A stretch of DNA of 64,000 nucleotides, taken from assembly GCA_021776235.1 (NCBI GenBank), contig JAJFGG010000069.1, positions 124,001-188,000 on the forward strand, written 5' to 3'. Both the position numbers and the translations under genes were made by a program. Positions 55,156-62,502 of the stretch are shown here, one piece after another (the first letter of the stretch is position 1; each line of letters begins with the position of its first letter). The notes under the pieces were generated by a model, which was not told the origin of the DNA, did no database searches, and saw nothing but the letters and a program-made list of their open reading frames with translations. The stretch is from Alphaproteobacteria bacterium (lineage in GTDB: Bacteria > Pseudomonadota > Alphaproteobacteria > GCA-2731375).

Positions 55156-56598
55156 CTATTTTGTTGTGGCTGCGTTGCGGTTATTCTGAATTTCTTCCAG
55201 CCGCTTATATGTTACGTAATACTTAAAAATGTTTCGAACATAAATAACCGGCTCGCGGCTGATGGTCTTCGCTGCGGCGATTTCGACATTACCGAACCAC
55301 TTATTCGGGTTAAGGCCCATCGCTTTCGCCTTCCTCCGTGCTTTTGATGTTTTTCGGGGCCCGGCGTTGTATGCCGCAAAGGAAAGCAATATCTTGTTTC
55401 TTGTATCTATGTCGTCCGACGCAAAATACCGCGAGCGTAAAAATCGAAGATATTTAACCCCGGCATGGATGTTTTGTTCGATTTTATGAATATCAGGGAT
55501 ATTTACATTCCGGTCTGACGCGGTACTTGGCATGACTTGCATTACGCCAACGGCGCCTACATGGCTTCTCTTGCTCTGATCCAGTGTTGATTCCTGGTAA
55601 CCCTGCGCCGCGATCATCAACCAATCGAAATTGAAGCGATCGGAATATTCCCGAATGTATCCAACCGCCGCACGGTATTTTTTCCGGCTTTCCGCGGACC
55701 AGGAATTTTTCATCCAATTTGTACTTCCCAGATACCGGTTATACAGAATGTTTCCCATCAAGGTGCCCTTCTTGAACTCACCGGCAAATTTATTCACTAT
55801 TTGCAACAACTTAGGGCTTTCCTTTCGAATGGCCACAGCGATTTTTCCGCCATCGCTGACCGACAACTTTTCATGCACCGTGATATTTTTGAAAACTTTC
55901 TGCCAAAGCTGTGCTTTGTGGCTATCAACGATGATCGCCGGGATGAGGCCGACATTGACCATGTCGAGTAAATCGTAGTCTTCCAAATTTTCATCTACTT
56001 TGTGTATTGGTATTGGCGTCTTGCCGTTCTTTGTTCTCTTATTATTTAGTTTTACCAGATGTTCGTAATAGCTACTGGATTCCCGAATGTGTACGCCTGT
56101 TTTTGATAAATCACTCAGTGTTTTGATATTCTTCTTGCCGGGACCGCTAACAATTAGCTCCTTCACATTGGTAAGCATGGGTTTTGAAAAATCAACCAAT
56201 TGCGACCGCGCCGGTGTTATCGTCAGATTGGCAGCGGCGATATCACCTCTGCCTTCGATAAGAAAAGGTAAGATTTTGTCTCTTGGTACGGGAATGAGCA
56301 CGACGCTGATCGGGCGGCCTCTTTTGCCGAAATTCTTGTTCAGGCGTTTTTCGAAAGAACGCGCACCTTCGACGAGTAAACCGTTTTGATCGATACCGTT
56401 ATAAGAGAAGAACAGCGGGTTATAGGCTGTCAAAATTCGAATAAAGCCACGCTTCAGGATCCCGTCCAGGTCACCCTTCCAGGGTATAATCGCCGCATCC
56501 GAAAGGACTGAATCTTCGGCGTTGTTGGACCCGGCCGAGGCGCTCGCTGATGCCGCAAAGGTTGCCGCTATTGCGGCCATAAGAAGATTTCGTAGCAT
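55156..56598 (-). CDS. MltF-like membrane-bound lytic transglycosylase
   Basis: From ATG 56598 about 480 aa. A signal peptide (LLMAAIAATFAASASASAG) is followed by a solute-binding-protein domain of family 3 (about 45-300; GFIRILTAYNPLFFSYNG) that senses a peptide or sugar. An SLT lysozyme-like domain comes last, with the catalytic Glu in GYQESTLDQ, the MQVMPSTA core and IHKIEQNIHAGVKYLRFL. This is the MltF layout. The gene is noticeably more AT-rich than its neighbours, with many tta, aaa and ata codons, so it may have been acquired. The annotated frame opens at 56682, but its first 28 residues look non-coding. Confidence 0.88.
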   Translation of the reverse strand: MLRNLLMAAIAATFAASASASAGSNNAEDSVLSDAAIIPWKGDLDGILKRGFIRILTAYNPLFFSYNGIDQNGLLVEGARSFEKRLNKNFGKRGRPISVVLIPVPRDKILPFLIEGRGDIAAANLTITPARSQLVDFSKPMLTNVKELIVSGPGKKNIKTLSDLSKTGVHIRESSSYYEHLVKLNNKRTKNGKTPIPIHKVDENLEDYDLLDMVNVGLIPAIIVDSHKAQLWQKVFKNITVHEKLSVSDGGKIAVAIRKESPKLLQIVNKFAGEFKKGTLMGNILYNRYLGSTNWMKNSWSAESRKKYRAAVGYIREYSDRFNFDWLMIAAQGYQESTLDQSKRSHVGAVGVMQVMPSTASDRNVNIPDIHKIEQNIHAGVKYLRFLRSRYFASDDIDTRNKILLSFAAYNAGPRKTSKARRKAKAMGLNPNKWFGNVEIAAAKTISREPVIYVRNIFKYYVTYKRLEEIQNNRNAATTK

Positions 56599-56995
56599 GT
56601 TGGCCCTATGGTTACACCGCTTTGCCGACGAGGCGCGGCAAGCGTCGAGTGGTCGATTTCGAAATCGCGACGCTGAAATCAAGAAATCTGCACCTGTTTG
56701 ATCGCCCGCTCTTCCATTTTCATTTCGTTCGCGTCAGATCATTTGCCTGGAGAATTCATTATATCCATGCAAGGCAACCATGACAGCTTCCCGTGCTGCT
56801 GTTTTCGCCGGCCTTGCATCACCCGGTAATCGGCCAAATTGAACGACAGTCTCAAATGACCTTGTCTTTCCTGTTCCGGGTCAAGCCGGAACAGGTTTGC
56901 CGGAATTCATCTGGACAGAGAACCCAAGGCGCCGCCAACAAGGCATCAGCAGCATTCGTTCATGCCACCCCGCGGGCCAAACGGGTGGCCGGGGA
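56599..56995. other. Gap between the transglycosylase and FNR genes
   Basis: A 397-bp gap without a supported gene. A perfect 10-bp hairpin (56870-56879 with 56886-56895, CCTGTTCCGG arms and a 6-nt GTCAAG loop) is the only strong structure. It may be a terminator or an operator, but no clear T-run is attached on either strand. Confidence 0.4.
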
Positions 56996-57706
56996 TTATG
57001 CGGCCGGCAATTGCTGGAGCACGGCGTCTAGGTTATGAAATAACACCTTCCTGCCCCTGAATTGCGCCAATCCCTCGTCCTGCACCGCGCCGATGCTGCG
57101 CGAGATGGTTTCCGGCGAAGCGCCGATCAATGCGGCGATATCCTGGCGTGAAATAGGCAACTCCAACACCGGCTCGCCATTCTCGTTCAATTGTCCAAAC
57201 CGCTCGTAGAGCACCATCAAAAGGCTCAACAGCCTGGATCTAACCGTAAAGGTGACGCTCTCAAAGTGGCGATCCTCGAACTCTTCCGCATCCTTGAGGG
57301 TGTGGTCCAGGAAGCGTAGGCCCAAATTCGGATTCTGCTCCAACAACGTGCGAACCGTGGTTCGCCTGATAAAACAGACCACGCTCGGCATCATGATCTC
57401 GGCGGTCGAACGGTGCCCCGATTTCTTCAAGAACGATCGATAGCCAATCGTTTCGCCAGGACCGCATAGCCGTACCAAAGTAGAGTTTCCGGCGGCATCC
57501 AGGCGCCTCACGCCAACCAGGCCGGAGCTCATGCAATAGATGCCGTCGCAGTCATCGCCCTGGTGAAATAACGTGGTCCCGGCTTCGTATGCCTTCGGGA
57601 TCTTGATGCCGTCCAGCAACGCCAGTTCCTCGTCATTCAGCGCGCACCACTCGGTAGAGTGCCGCACTTGACAACCAAAACAGGTCGCGTTCAGTTTTCC
57701 GCTCAT
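56996..57706 (-). CDS. Crp/Fnr-family regulator, FNR-type (Fe-S sensing)
   Basis: A 236-aa transcription factor. Residues 9, 12 and 21 are cysteines in the form C-x2-C-x8-C and C111 lies in the effector domain, the arrangement that binds an oxygen-labile [4Fe-4S] cluster in FNR. The cyclic-nucleotide-binding-like fold (GTTLFHQGDDCDGIYCMSSGLVGV) and the C-terminal winged helix follow (ISRQDIAALIGASPETISRSIG), with E, S and R at the FNR contact positions that read TTGAT-N4-ATCAA. It starts 100 bp from an FNR box (57806-57819) and may regulate itself and the divergent gene. Confidence 0.9.
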   Translation of the reverse strand: MSGKLNATCFGCQVRHSTEWCALNDEELALLDGIKIPKAYEAGTTLFHQGDDCDGIYCMSSGLVGVRRLDAAGNSTLVRLCGPGETIGYRSFLKKSGHRSTAEIMMPSVVCFIRRTTVRTLLEQNPNLGLRFLDHTLKDAEEFEDRHFESVTFTVRSRLLSLLMVLYERFGQLNENGEPVLELPISRQDIAALIGASPETISRSIGAVQDEGLAQFRGRKVLFHNLDAVLQQLPAA

Positions 57707-57805
57707 CTATCCATCCCTAAGGGCACGAGACCTACCACATAATACCGTCTTCGCAGCTTCCGGCAATGGCCGCGCGCATACAATAAGCCACGGCCGCGCT
57801 CCCGC

Positions 57806-57819
57806 TTGACGATTATCAA
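57806..57819 (+). promoter_or_regulatory. FNR box, TTGAC-GATT-ATCAA
   Basis: One mismatch to TTGAT-N4-ATCAA. The centre is 68 bp upstream of the start codon of the small gene at 57881. A TATACT at 57839-57844 and a TATTAT at 57845-57850 lie where a -10 would be for an activating site about 41 bp upstream of transcription. On the other strand the site may act on the fnr-like gene. Confidence 0.75.
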
Positions 57820-57880
57820 GGCGGCGGTTCACCGAGCATATACTTATTATTTAGTTGGGTTAGAGATAGGTGCAATCCGC

Positions 57881-58075
57881 ATGAGCGAAAAAATGCAGAT
57901 TGATGCGGCGGCTCGCAATCTGGTGCGCCGCTTCGGAGAGGACGCGTTGCGTCAGGCAGATATTCGCATCAAGGAGCTGCAAGAACATGGCGAAGCGGCC
58001 GGCCTTGATTTTTGGCGCGGCGTACGCGGCGTGGTGCAAAGTCTATTGCATGGCGATGGCACGGTGAAACATTAG
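57881..58075 (+). CDS. Small hypothetical protein, FNR-box-linked
   Basis: From ATG 57881 a 64-aa soluble protein (MSEKMQIDAAARNLVRRFGE). It is charged and mostly helical, with no motif I recognise. The larger 89-aa frame from 57806 would start in the FNR box, so ATG 57881 is preferred. The promoter position suggests anaerobic expression. The TAG stop is the first part of a TAGAGAGCATGTCGGGGCTA repeat. Confidence 0.7.
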   Translation: MSEKMQIDAAARNLVRRFGEDALRQADIRIKELQEHGEAAGLDFWRGVRGVVQSLLHGDGTVKH

Positions 58076-58100
58076 AGAGCATGTCGGGGCTATTGGTACA
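58072..58100. repeat. Solo copy of the TAGAGC repeat at a stop codon
   Basis: TTAGAGAGCATGTCGGGGCTATT, similar to element A's left terminal repeat. The TAG at 58073-58075 is the stop of the 57881 gene. Confidence 0.55.
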
Positions 58101-58153
58101 TCCCCGCCTGCCAGCGCGCATGACCGCCAATATGCCGGTGCGGAAAACCGGCT

Positions 58154-60013
58154 TTAAATTGAGCGGGGTTCGCCCTCTTCGTAAGGTTCCGTTGCCAGAC
58201 GAAAGACTTCCACCGCTTCATGGTGTCCCCGCATTTCCCGTTGGCCGAGGGGGATAAGGCTGGCGCTATTCGCCCATTGCGCCGCCGTCTGGGCGCTGAA
58301 ACAGACCGCCGTATCGTTATCCGTCCCATTGAGAATTTCGCGCGCGATCTCCATTATTCGTTCTGCGACATTCACCGCGTCCCCGACGATGGTGTAGTTG
58401 ACGCGGCTTGGCGCGCCGATATTGCCGACCACCACGTTGCCGCTGTGTACGCCGATACGGGTGCGGATAGGTGGTTTCCCTGCCTGCCTGCGCTCGGCGT
58501 TGTTCGCTTCCATCGACCTGGCCATGGCCACCGCCGCGCGGCAGGCGCGCGCCGCGTGATCGCTTTGCCGTTCGGGCGCGCCCCAGAATGCCATGGCGCC
58601 GTCGCCCAGATACTTGTCCACCGTGCCGCCTTCGGCTTCGATGGCACGGTCGATCAGGGTGAAATGTTCGTTCAGAAGATCCGCCAATTCCCGCGCCGGC
58701 AATCGTTCGGCCAGTGCGGTGAAACCCTGGATGTCCGTGAACAGGATGCTCATCTCGCGTTCTTCCGAGGCGATCTCGCTGCCGTCCCGTTGCCCCATCA
58801 GCCGGTGGACAAGCGTCCGTGGCACATAGGTCTCGAACCATTTCAGGCTGCCTACCATGGCATTGAATGCGCTCGCCGCCTTGTTCAATTCACGGAATGG
58901 CCCATAGGACAGCAATGGCACATTCTTCATGTCCAGGTCGCGAACCCGCACGACGCTATCCGCCAGGCGTTGCACCGGCTGGCTCAGGGCACGGGCCAGC
59001 GCATAGGTGACCAGCAGGGCCAGGACCAAAGCGCCAAGCCCGGCCAGGGGGATCAGTTTCAGGCGTTTGTACTCGCCCGCCATCTCGGCCAGCGGGGCAT
59101 GGGTCCCCACCAGCCAGGGCTCGGCGCCGAATCGGTCGATGGCGCGGAACATGAAGACATGGGTATGTTCCAGATAGTCGACCACTCTGATCCGAGCCGG
59201 CCCGGCAAAGGCCTTTTCGATCCCTGAATGACGCTTTTGGGCCCAGATCTGACGCAGCACCAGATCGCTGAACTGTTGCAGTTCAGGCAAGGGCTTCTGG
59301 TCGCTCAGGCCAGGGTAGCCGTGCAGCAGTTGGGGATGCGCCAGGACTTGCTCCCGGCCGCGCAGAATGAAGGTGGTCTCGCTGAATTCATCTCGAAGCT
59401 CGGCAAGAAAGGCGGATAGTTCCGATATTGAGACACCGGCGATCAGGACACCCAGAAGGCGGCCCTGCCGGCGCACGGGTACGCGCAGATTGAGGAAAGT
59501 ATGGCCGACACTTTCGGCGACGAACAGTTCGCCCCAATGGGGCTGGGTATATTGCGACGCTTCCTTGAAAATCCGGCGAAATTCCGGGTCATCGCTCCAA
59601 TCACTTTCCTTGACGGAACCGCCGGGCCGATTGCGGAATGCGCGCACCACCCGCAGATCGGGATTGACGAAGGCGACCACAGAAATCTGCGGCGCGGCCG
59701 CCAGGGAGGCCATAAGAAGTTCACCAAACTGCGCCCCATTTTCCGGGTCTATTCTGCCGCCGGCACTCAGCTTGGCGAGATAGCCAAGCTGAGCGCTGGC
59801 CGGTTGCAGATGGTTGTTTATCCGTTCGCTGATCAGATCGAGAATAAGGCCGCCGCGCTGACGCGTCAGTTCGACGGTGTTGCGATAGGCGATCCCGTAG
59901 CCGGCGACGTAGACCATTGCCATCGCGGCGGTCACCAACAGCCCGACGCCGACAATCAGCGCGGCGGCGATCGGGACGCCGCGGTTTGGTGATGCATCAT
60001 TGCTCTGGGCCAT
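58154..60013 (-). CDS. Class III adenylate/guanylate cyclase with Cache-like sensor
   Basis: A 619-aa membrane receptor cyclase. Helix 1 (about 14-36), an extracytoplasmic Cache-like sensor (about 45-310), helix 2 (about 315-338) and a HAMP segment (about 340-390; RALSQPVQRLADSVVRV) precede the cyclase domain (about 415-600). The metal aspartates are in SILFTDIQGFTALAE and KYLGDGAMAFWGAP, and the dimer-interface motif is NYTIVGDAVNVAERI. ATP is more likely than GTP, by the residues at those sites, but this is tentative. It is downstream of the alcohol dehydrogenase on the same strand. Confidence 0.92.
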   Translation of the reverse strand: MAQSNDASPNRGVPIAAALIVGVGLLVTAAMAMVYVAGYGIAYRNTVELTRQRGGLILDLISERINNHLQPASAQLGYLAKLSAGGRIDPENGAQFGELLMASLAAAPQISVVAFVNPDLRVVRAFRNRPGGSVKESDWSDDPEFRRIFKEASQYTQPHWGELFVAESVGHTFLNLRVPVRRQGRLLGVLIAGVSISELSAFLAELRDEFSETTFILRGREQVLAHPQLLHGYPGLSDQKPLPELQQFSDLVLRQIWAQKRHSGIEKAFAGPARIRVVDYLEHTHVFMFRAIDRFGAEPWLVGTHAPLAEMAGEYKRLKLIPLAGLGALVLALLVTYALARALSQPVQRLADSVVRVRDLDMKNVPLLSYGPFRELNKAASAFNAMVGSLKWFETYVPRTLVHRLMGQRDGSEIASEEREMSILFTDIQGFTALAERLPARELADLLNEHFTLIDRAIEAEGGTVDKYLGDGAMAFWGAPERQSDHAARACRAAVAMARSMEANNAERRQAGKPPIRTRIGVHSGNVVVGNIGAPSRVNYTIVGDAVNVAERIMEIAREILNGTDNDTAVCFSAQTAAQWANSASLIPLGQREMRGHHEAVEVFRLATEPYEEGEPRSI

Positions 60014-60027
60014 TACATCAACCGGAA

Positions 60028-61044
60028 TTAGTCCATAACCAGAACCGCCGCGCCGTCGAACCTTCCGGCCCGCAAATCATCGAGTGCCTGGTTGGCCTGG
60101 GCCAGTGCATAGGGATGGGTCGTCGTTCTGACCGGGACGCGCGGCGCGACCTCGAGAAACGCCATCGCGTCCTCGCGGGTCAAATTTGCCACCGAACGGA
60201 CAGTCCGCTCGCCCCAAAGAATATGGTAGGGAAAGGACGGAATGTCGGTCATGTGAATGCCGGCGCAAATCACCGTGCCGGCTTTGCGGACCGCACGCAG
60301 CGCCAGAGGCAGCAGCGGTCCGGACGGGGCGAAGATGATTGCCGCGTCCAACTCGTCGGTCGGCAGTTCTTCGCTGCCGCCGGACCAGACGGCGCCAAGT
60401 TTGCGGGCAAAGGCCTGGGCTTTTTCGTCTCCCGACTTCGTGAAAGCAAAAATTTCCTTGCCTTCGTGGCCGGCGACCTGCGCGATTATATGGGCTGCGG
60501 CGCCGAAACCATACAGGCCGATACGCCGGGCATCCCGCACCATGCGGTAGGCGCGAAAGCCGATCAGGCCGGCGCACATCAGCGGCGCCGCTGCCTCGTC
60601 GTCATAGTCGTCCGGGATCGGAAAGGCATAGGTGCCATTGGCGGCGATATACTCGGCAAATCCGCCATCCATCGTATAGCCGGTGAACTGCGCGCAATCA
60701 CAGAGGTTTTCCCGCCCCTCGCGACAATAGCTGCATTCGCCGCAGGTGCTGCCAAGCCAGGGCACACCAACCCTGTCGCCCGTCTCCAGGTCGGTGACCG
60801 CCGCGCCCACTTGCGTCACCATGCCGATAACCTCGTGCCCGGGGACCAGCGGCAGCTTTGGTTCCTTCAGATCGCCATCCACGACATGCAGGTCCGTGCG
60901 GCAAACCGCGCAGGCCGTGACCTTGATAAGGACCTGACCAGGGCCAGGGGCCGGCCGTGCGATTTCCGCCGACCGCAAAGGCAGGCCGGGCGCGTCAAGC
61001 ACCATTGCACGCATCATTTCTGCCATGGGTTCCCCTGCTTCCAC
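60028..61044 (-). CDS. Zinc-dependent alcohol dehydrogenase (AdhP-like)
   Basis: A 338-aa medium-chain dehydrogenase, interconverting alcohols and aldehydes with NAD(P). The catalytic zinc residues are in ACAVCRTDLHV and GHEVIG. The structural-zinc loop CGECSYCREGRENLC has all four cysteines, and IGLYGFGAAAHIIAQVA is the cofactor fold. The first in-frame ATGs (61044, 61026) differ by few residues. The FNR-like box at 61116-61129 lies about 85 bp upstream, so anaerobic control is likely. It precedes the cyclase by 14 bp. Confidence 0.93.
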   Translation of the reverse strand: MEAGEPMAEMMRAMVLDAPGLPLRSAEIARPAPGPGQVLIKVTACAVCRTDLHVVDGDLKEPKLPLVPGHEVIGMVTQVGAAVTDLETGDRVGVPWLGSTCGECSYCREGRENLCDCAQFTGYTMDGGFAEYIAANGTYAFPIPDDYDDEAAAPLMCAGLIGFRAYRMVRDARRIGLYGFGAAAHIIAQVAGHEGKEIFAFTKSGDEKAQAFARKLGAVWSGGSEELPTDELDAAIIFAPSGPLLPLALRAVRKAGTVICAGIHMTDIPSFPYHILWGERTVRSVANLTREDAMAFLEVAPRVPVRTTTHPYALAQANQALDDLRAGRFDGAAVLVMD

Positions 61045-61115
61045 GCGCGTTTCCCCCGCTCAGGGCGAGGATGCCGGATAATGAAATAGCTTACCAGGGC
61101 GGATGCGCGGGGGAA

Positions 61116-61129
61116 TTGATATCCGTCAA
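61116..61129. promoter_or_regulatory. FNR-like box between adh and cbpA
   Basis: TTGAT-ATCC-GTCAA, one mismatch from the FNR consensus. It sits between two divergent units: alcohol dehydrogenase (minus, start 61026-61044) and cbpA-cbpM-ftsH (plus, 61220). On the minus strand TAAGCT (61088-61093) is a candidate -10 at the right spacing. Confidence 0.65.
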
Positions 61130-61219
61130 CGACGGCGGCCCGTTTAACAGCGAATGATTAAGGGATCATGGCGGCCAGGGTGCGCCATGGGATATCCACT
61201 TGCCGGGAGGGAGCTGTAG

Positions 61220-62152
61220 ATGCCGGAACCCTACGAAATTCTGGGTGTGGACAAGACCGCCACCGCCGAGCAGATACGGCTGGCATATCGCAATCTGGCC
61301 AAGGAACTGCACCCTGATCTGCATCCTGGCGACAAAGCGTCGGAGGCGCGGTTCAAGCAGGTGAATGCCGCCTACACATTGCTTTCCGATGCCGAGCAAC
61401 GCCGGCGCTACGATGCCGGCGAAATCGATGCCGAGGGCCAGGAACGCCCCGAACACACCTTCTACCGCAGCCATGCGGATGGCGGCGAAGGCGCCAAGTA
61501 TCATCGCTATGAAGATTTTGGCGAATTCGATCCCATGGGCGATATCTTCGCCGAGATGCTGCGCCGCGGCGACCGCGGTGATCGCGGCGGCGGCGGCGGC
61601 CTCAAAATGCGCGGCAGCGATGTTTCCTACACCATGCAGGTGCGTTTTATGGAGGCCGCCAGGGGGGCGAAGAAACAGGCGACCATGCCGGATGGCAAGA
61701 TGCTCAACGTCAGCATTCCCGAAGGACTGCGCGATGGCCAGACGCTGCGTCTGAAAGGCCAGGGCGGGCAGGGTATCGGCGGCGGACCGCCGGGCGATGC
61801 CTATATTGAGGTAGCAGTGCTGCCGCATCGGTTTTTCAGGCGCGACGGCGACAACGTTCATATGACGCTGCCGGTTACCCTGGGCGAGGCGGTTCTTGGC
61901 GGCAAGGTGAAGGTTCCCACGGTTTCAGGCCCGGTTGAGCTGCAGATTCCGAAGGCTTCGAATGCCGGATCAACCCTGCGCCTGCGCGGCAAGGGTTTCC
62001 TGGATAAAAGGAGCGGTAAGAGGGGCGACCAATACGTTCAATTGCAAGTGGTTCTACCCGATGCACCCGATGACGAGCTTGCGGCGTTCCTGGCGGCCTG
62101 GGCGCCGAAACGGCCCTATGATCCCCGCGGCGGCCTGGGAGAGACGCAATGA
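61220..62152 (+). CDS. cbpA: CbpA-type DnaJ co-chaperone
   Basis: A 310-aa Hsp40 that stimulates DnaK and works with CbpM. The J-domain (1-70) has the HPD motif in KELHPDLHPGD. A glycine/charged linker (about 75-130; GDRGDRGGGGG) is followed by two C-terminal substrate domains (about 135-300; SIPEGLRDGQTLRLKGQG). There is no zinc-finger (CXXCXGXG), which separates it from DnaJ. It is followed at once by cbpM (4-bp overlap). Confidence 0.95.
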   Translation: MPEPYEILGVDKTATAEQIRLAYRNLAKELHPDLHPGDKASEARFKQVNAAYTLLSDAEQRRRYDAGEIDAEGQERPEHTFYRSHADGGEGAKYHRYEDFGEFDPMGDIFAEMLRRGDRGDRGGGGGLKMRGSDVSYTMQVRFMEAARGAKKQATMPDGKMLNVSIPEGLRDGQTLRLKGQGGQGIGGGPPGDAYIEVAVLPHRFFRRDGDNVHMTLPVTLGEAVLGGKVKVPTVSGPVELQIPKASNAGSTLRLRGKGFLDKRSGKRGDQYVQLQVVLPDAPDDELAAFLAAWAPKRPYDPRGGLGETQ

Positions 62153-62475
62153 CGACCTTCGAGCAGATTGTCGAGATGTTTGAAACCCTGGCCGGCGAGG
62201 ATCTGACGGTCTGGATAGAACGTGGCTGGGTCCGCCCGGATACAACCGGTACCGGTTTCAGTTTCAGCGCTACCGACCTGGCCCGTGTCCGGCTGATCTG
62301 GGAACTGCAATACGAGTTGGAGATCCATCGCGATACCTTGCCAACGGTGCTTTCCCTGCTTGATCAGCTTTATGGATTGCGGCATCAGCTTCGTCATCTG
62401 ACGGCGGCAGTGGCGGCGCAACCGCCCGCGGTTCGCGAAGAGATTGCCCGCGCGCTTGAAACCGGTCAAGATTGA
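62149..62475 (+). CDS. cbpM: CbpM chaperone modulator
   Basis: A 108-aa all-helical protein of the CbpM/MerR-like modulator family, which binds the CbpA J-domain. MTTFEQIVEMFETLAGEDLTVWIERGWVRP is a typical N-terminal part, followed by the helix DLARVRLIWELQYELEIHRDTLP. It overlaps cbpA by 4 bp. Confidence 0.92.
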   Translation: MTTFEQIVEMFETLAGEDLTVWIERGWVRPDTTGTGFSFSATDLARVRLIWELQYELEIHRDTLPTVLSLLDQLYGLRHQLRHLTAAVAAQPPAVREEIARALETGQD

Positions 62476-62502
62476 TCCAACAGGCGGCGCCGGGGAGCGG
62501 GA

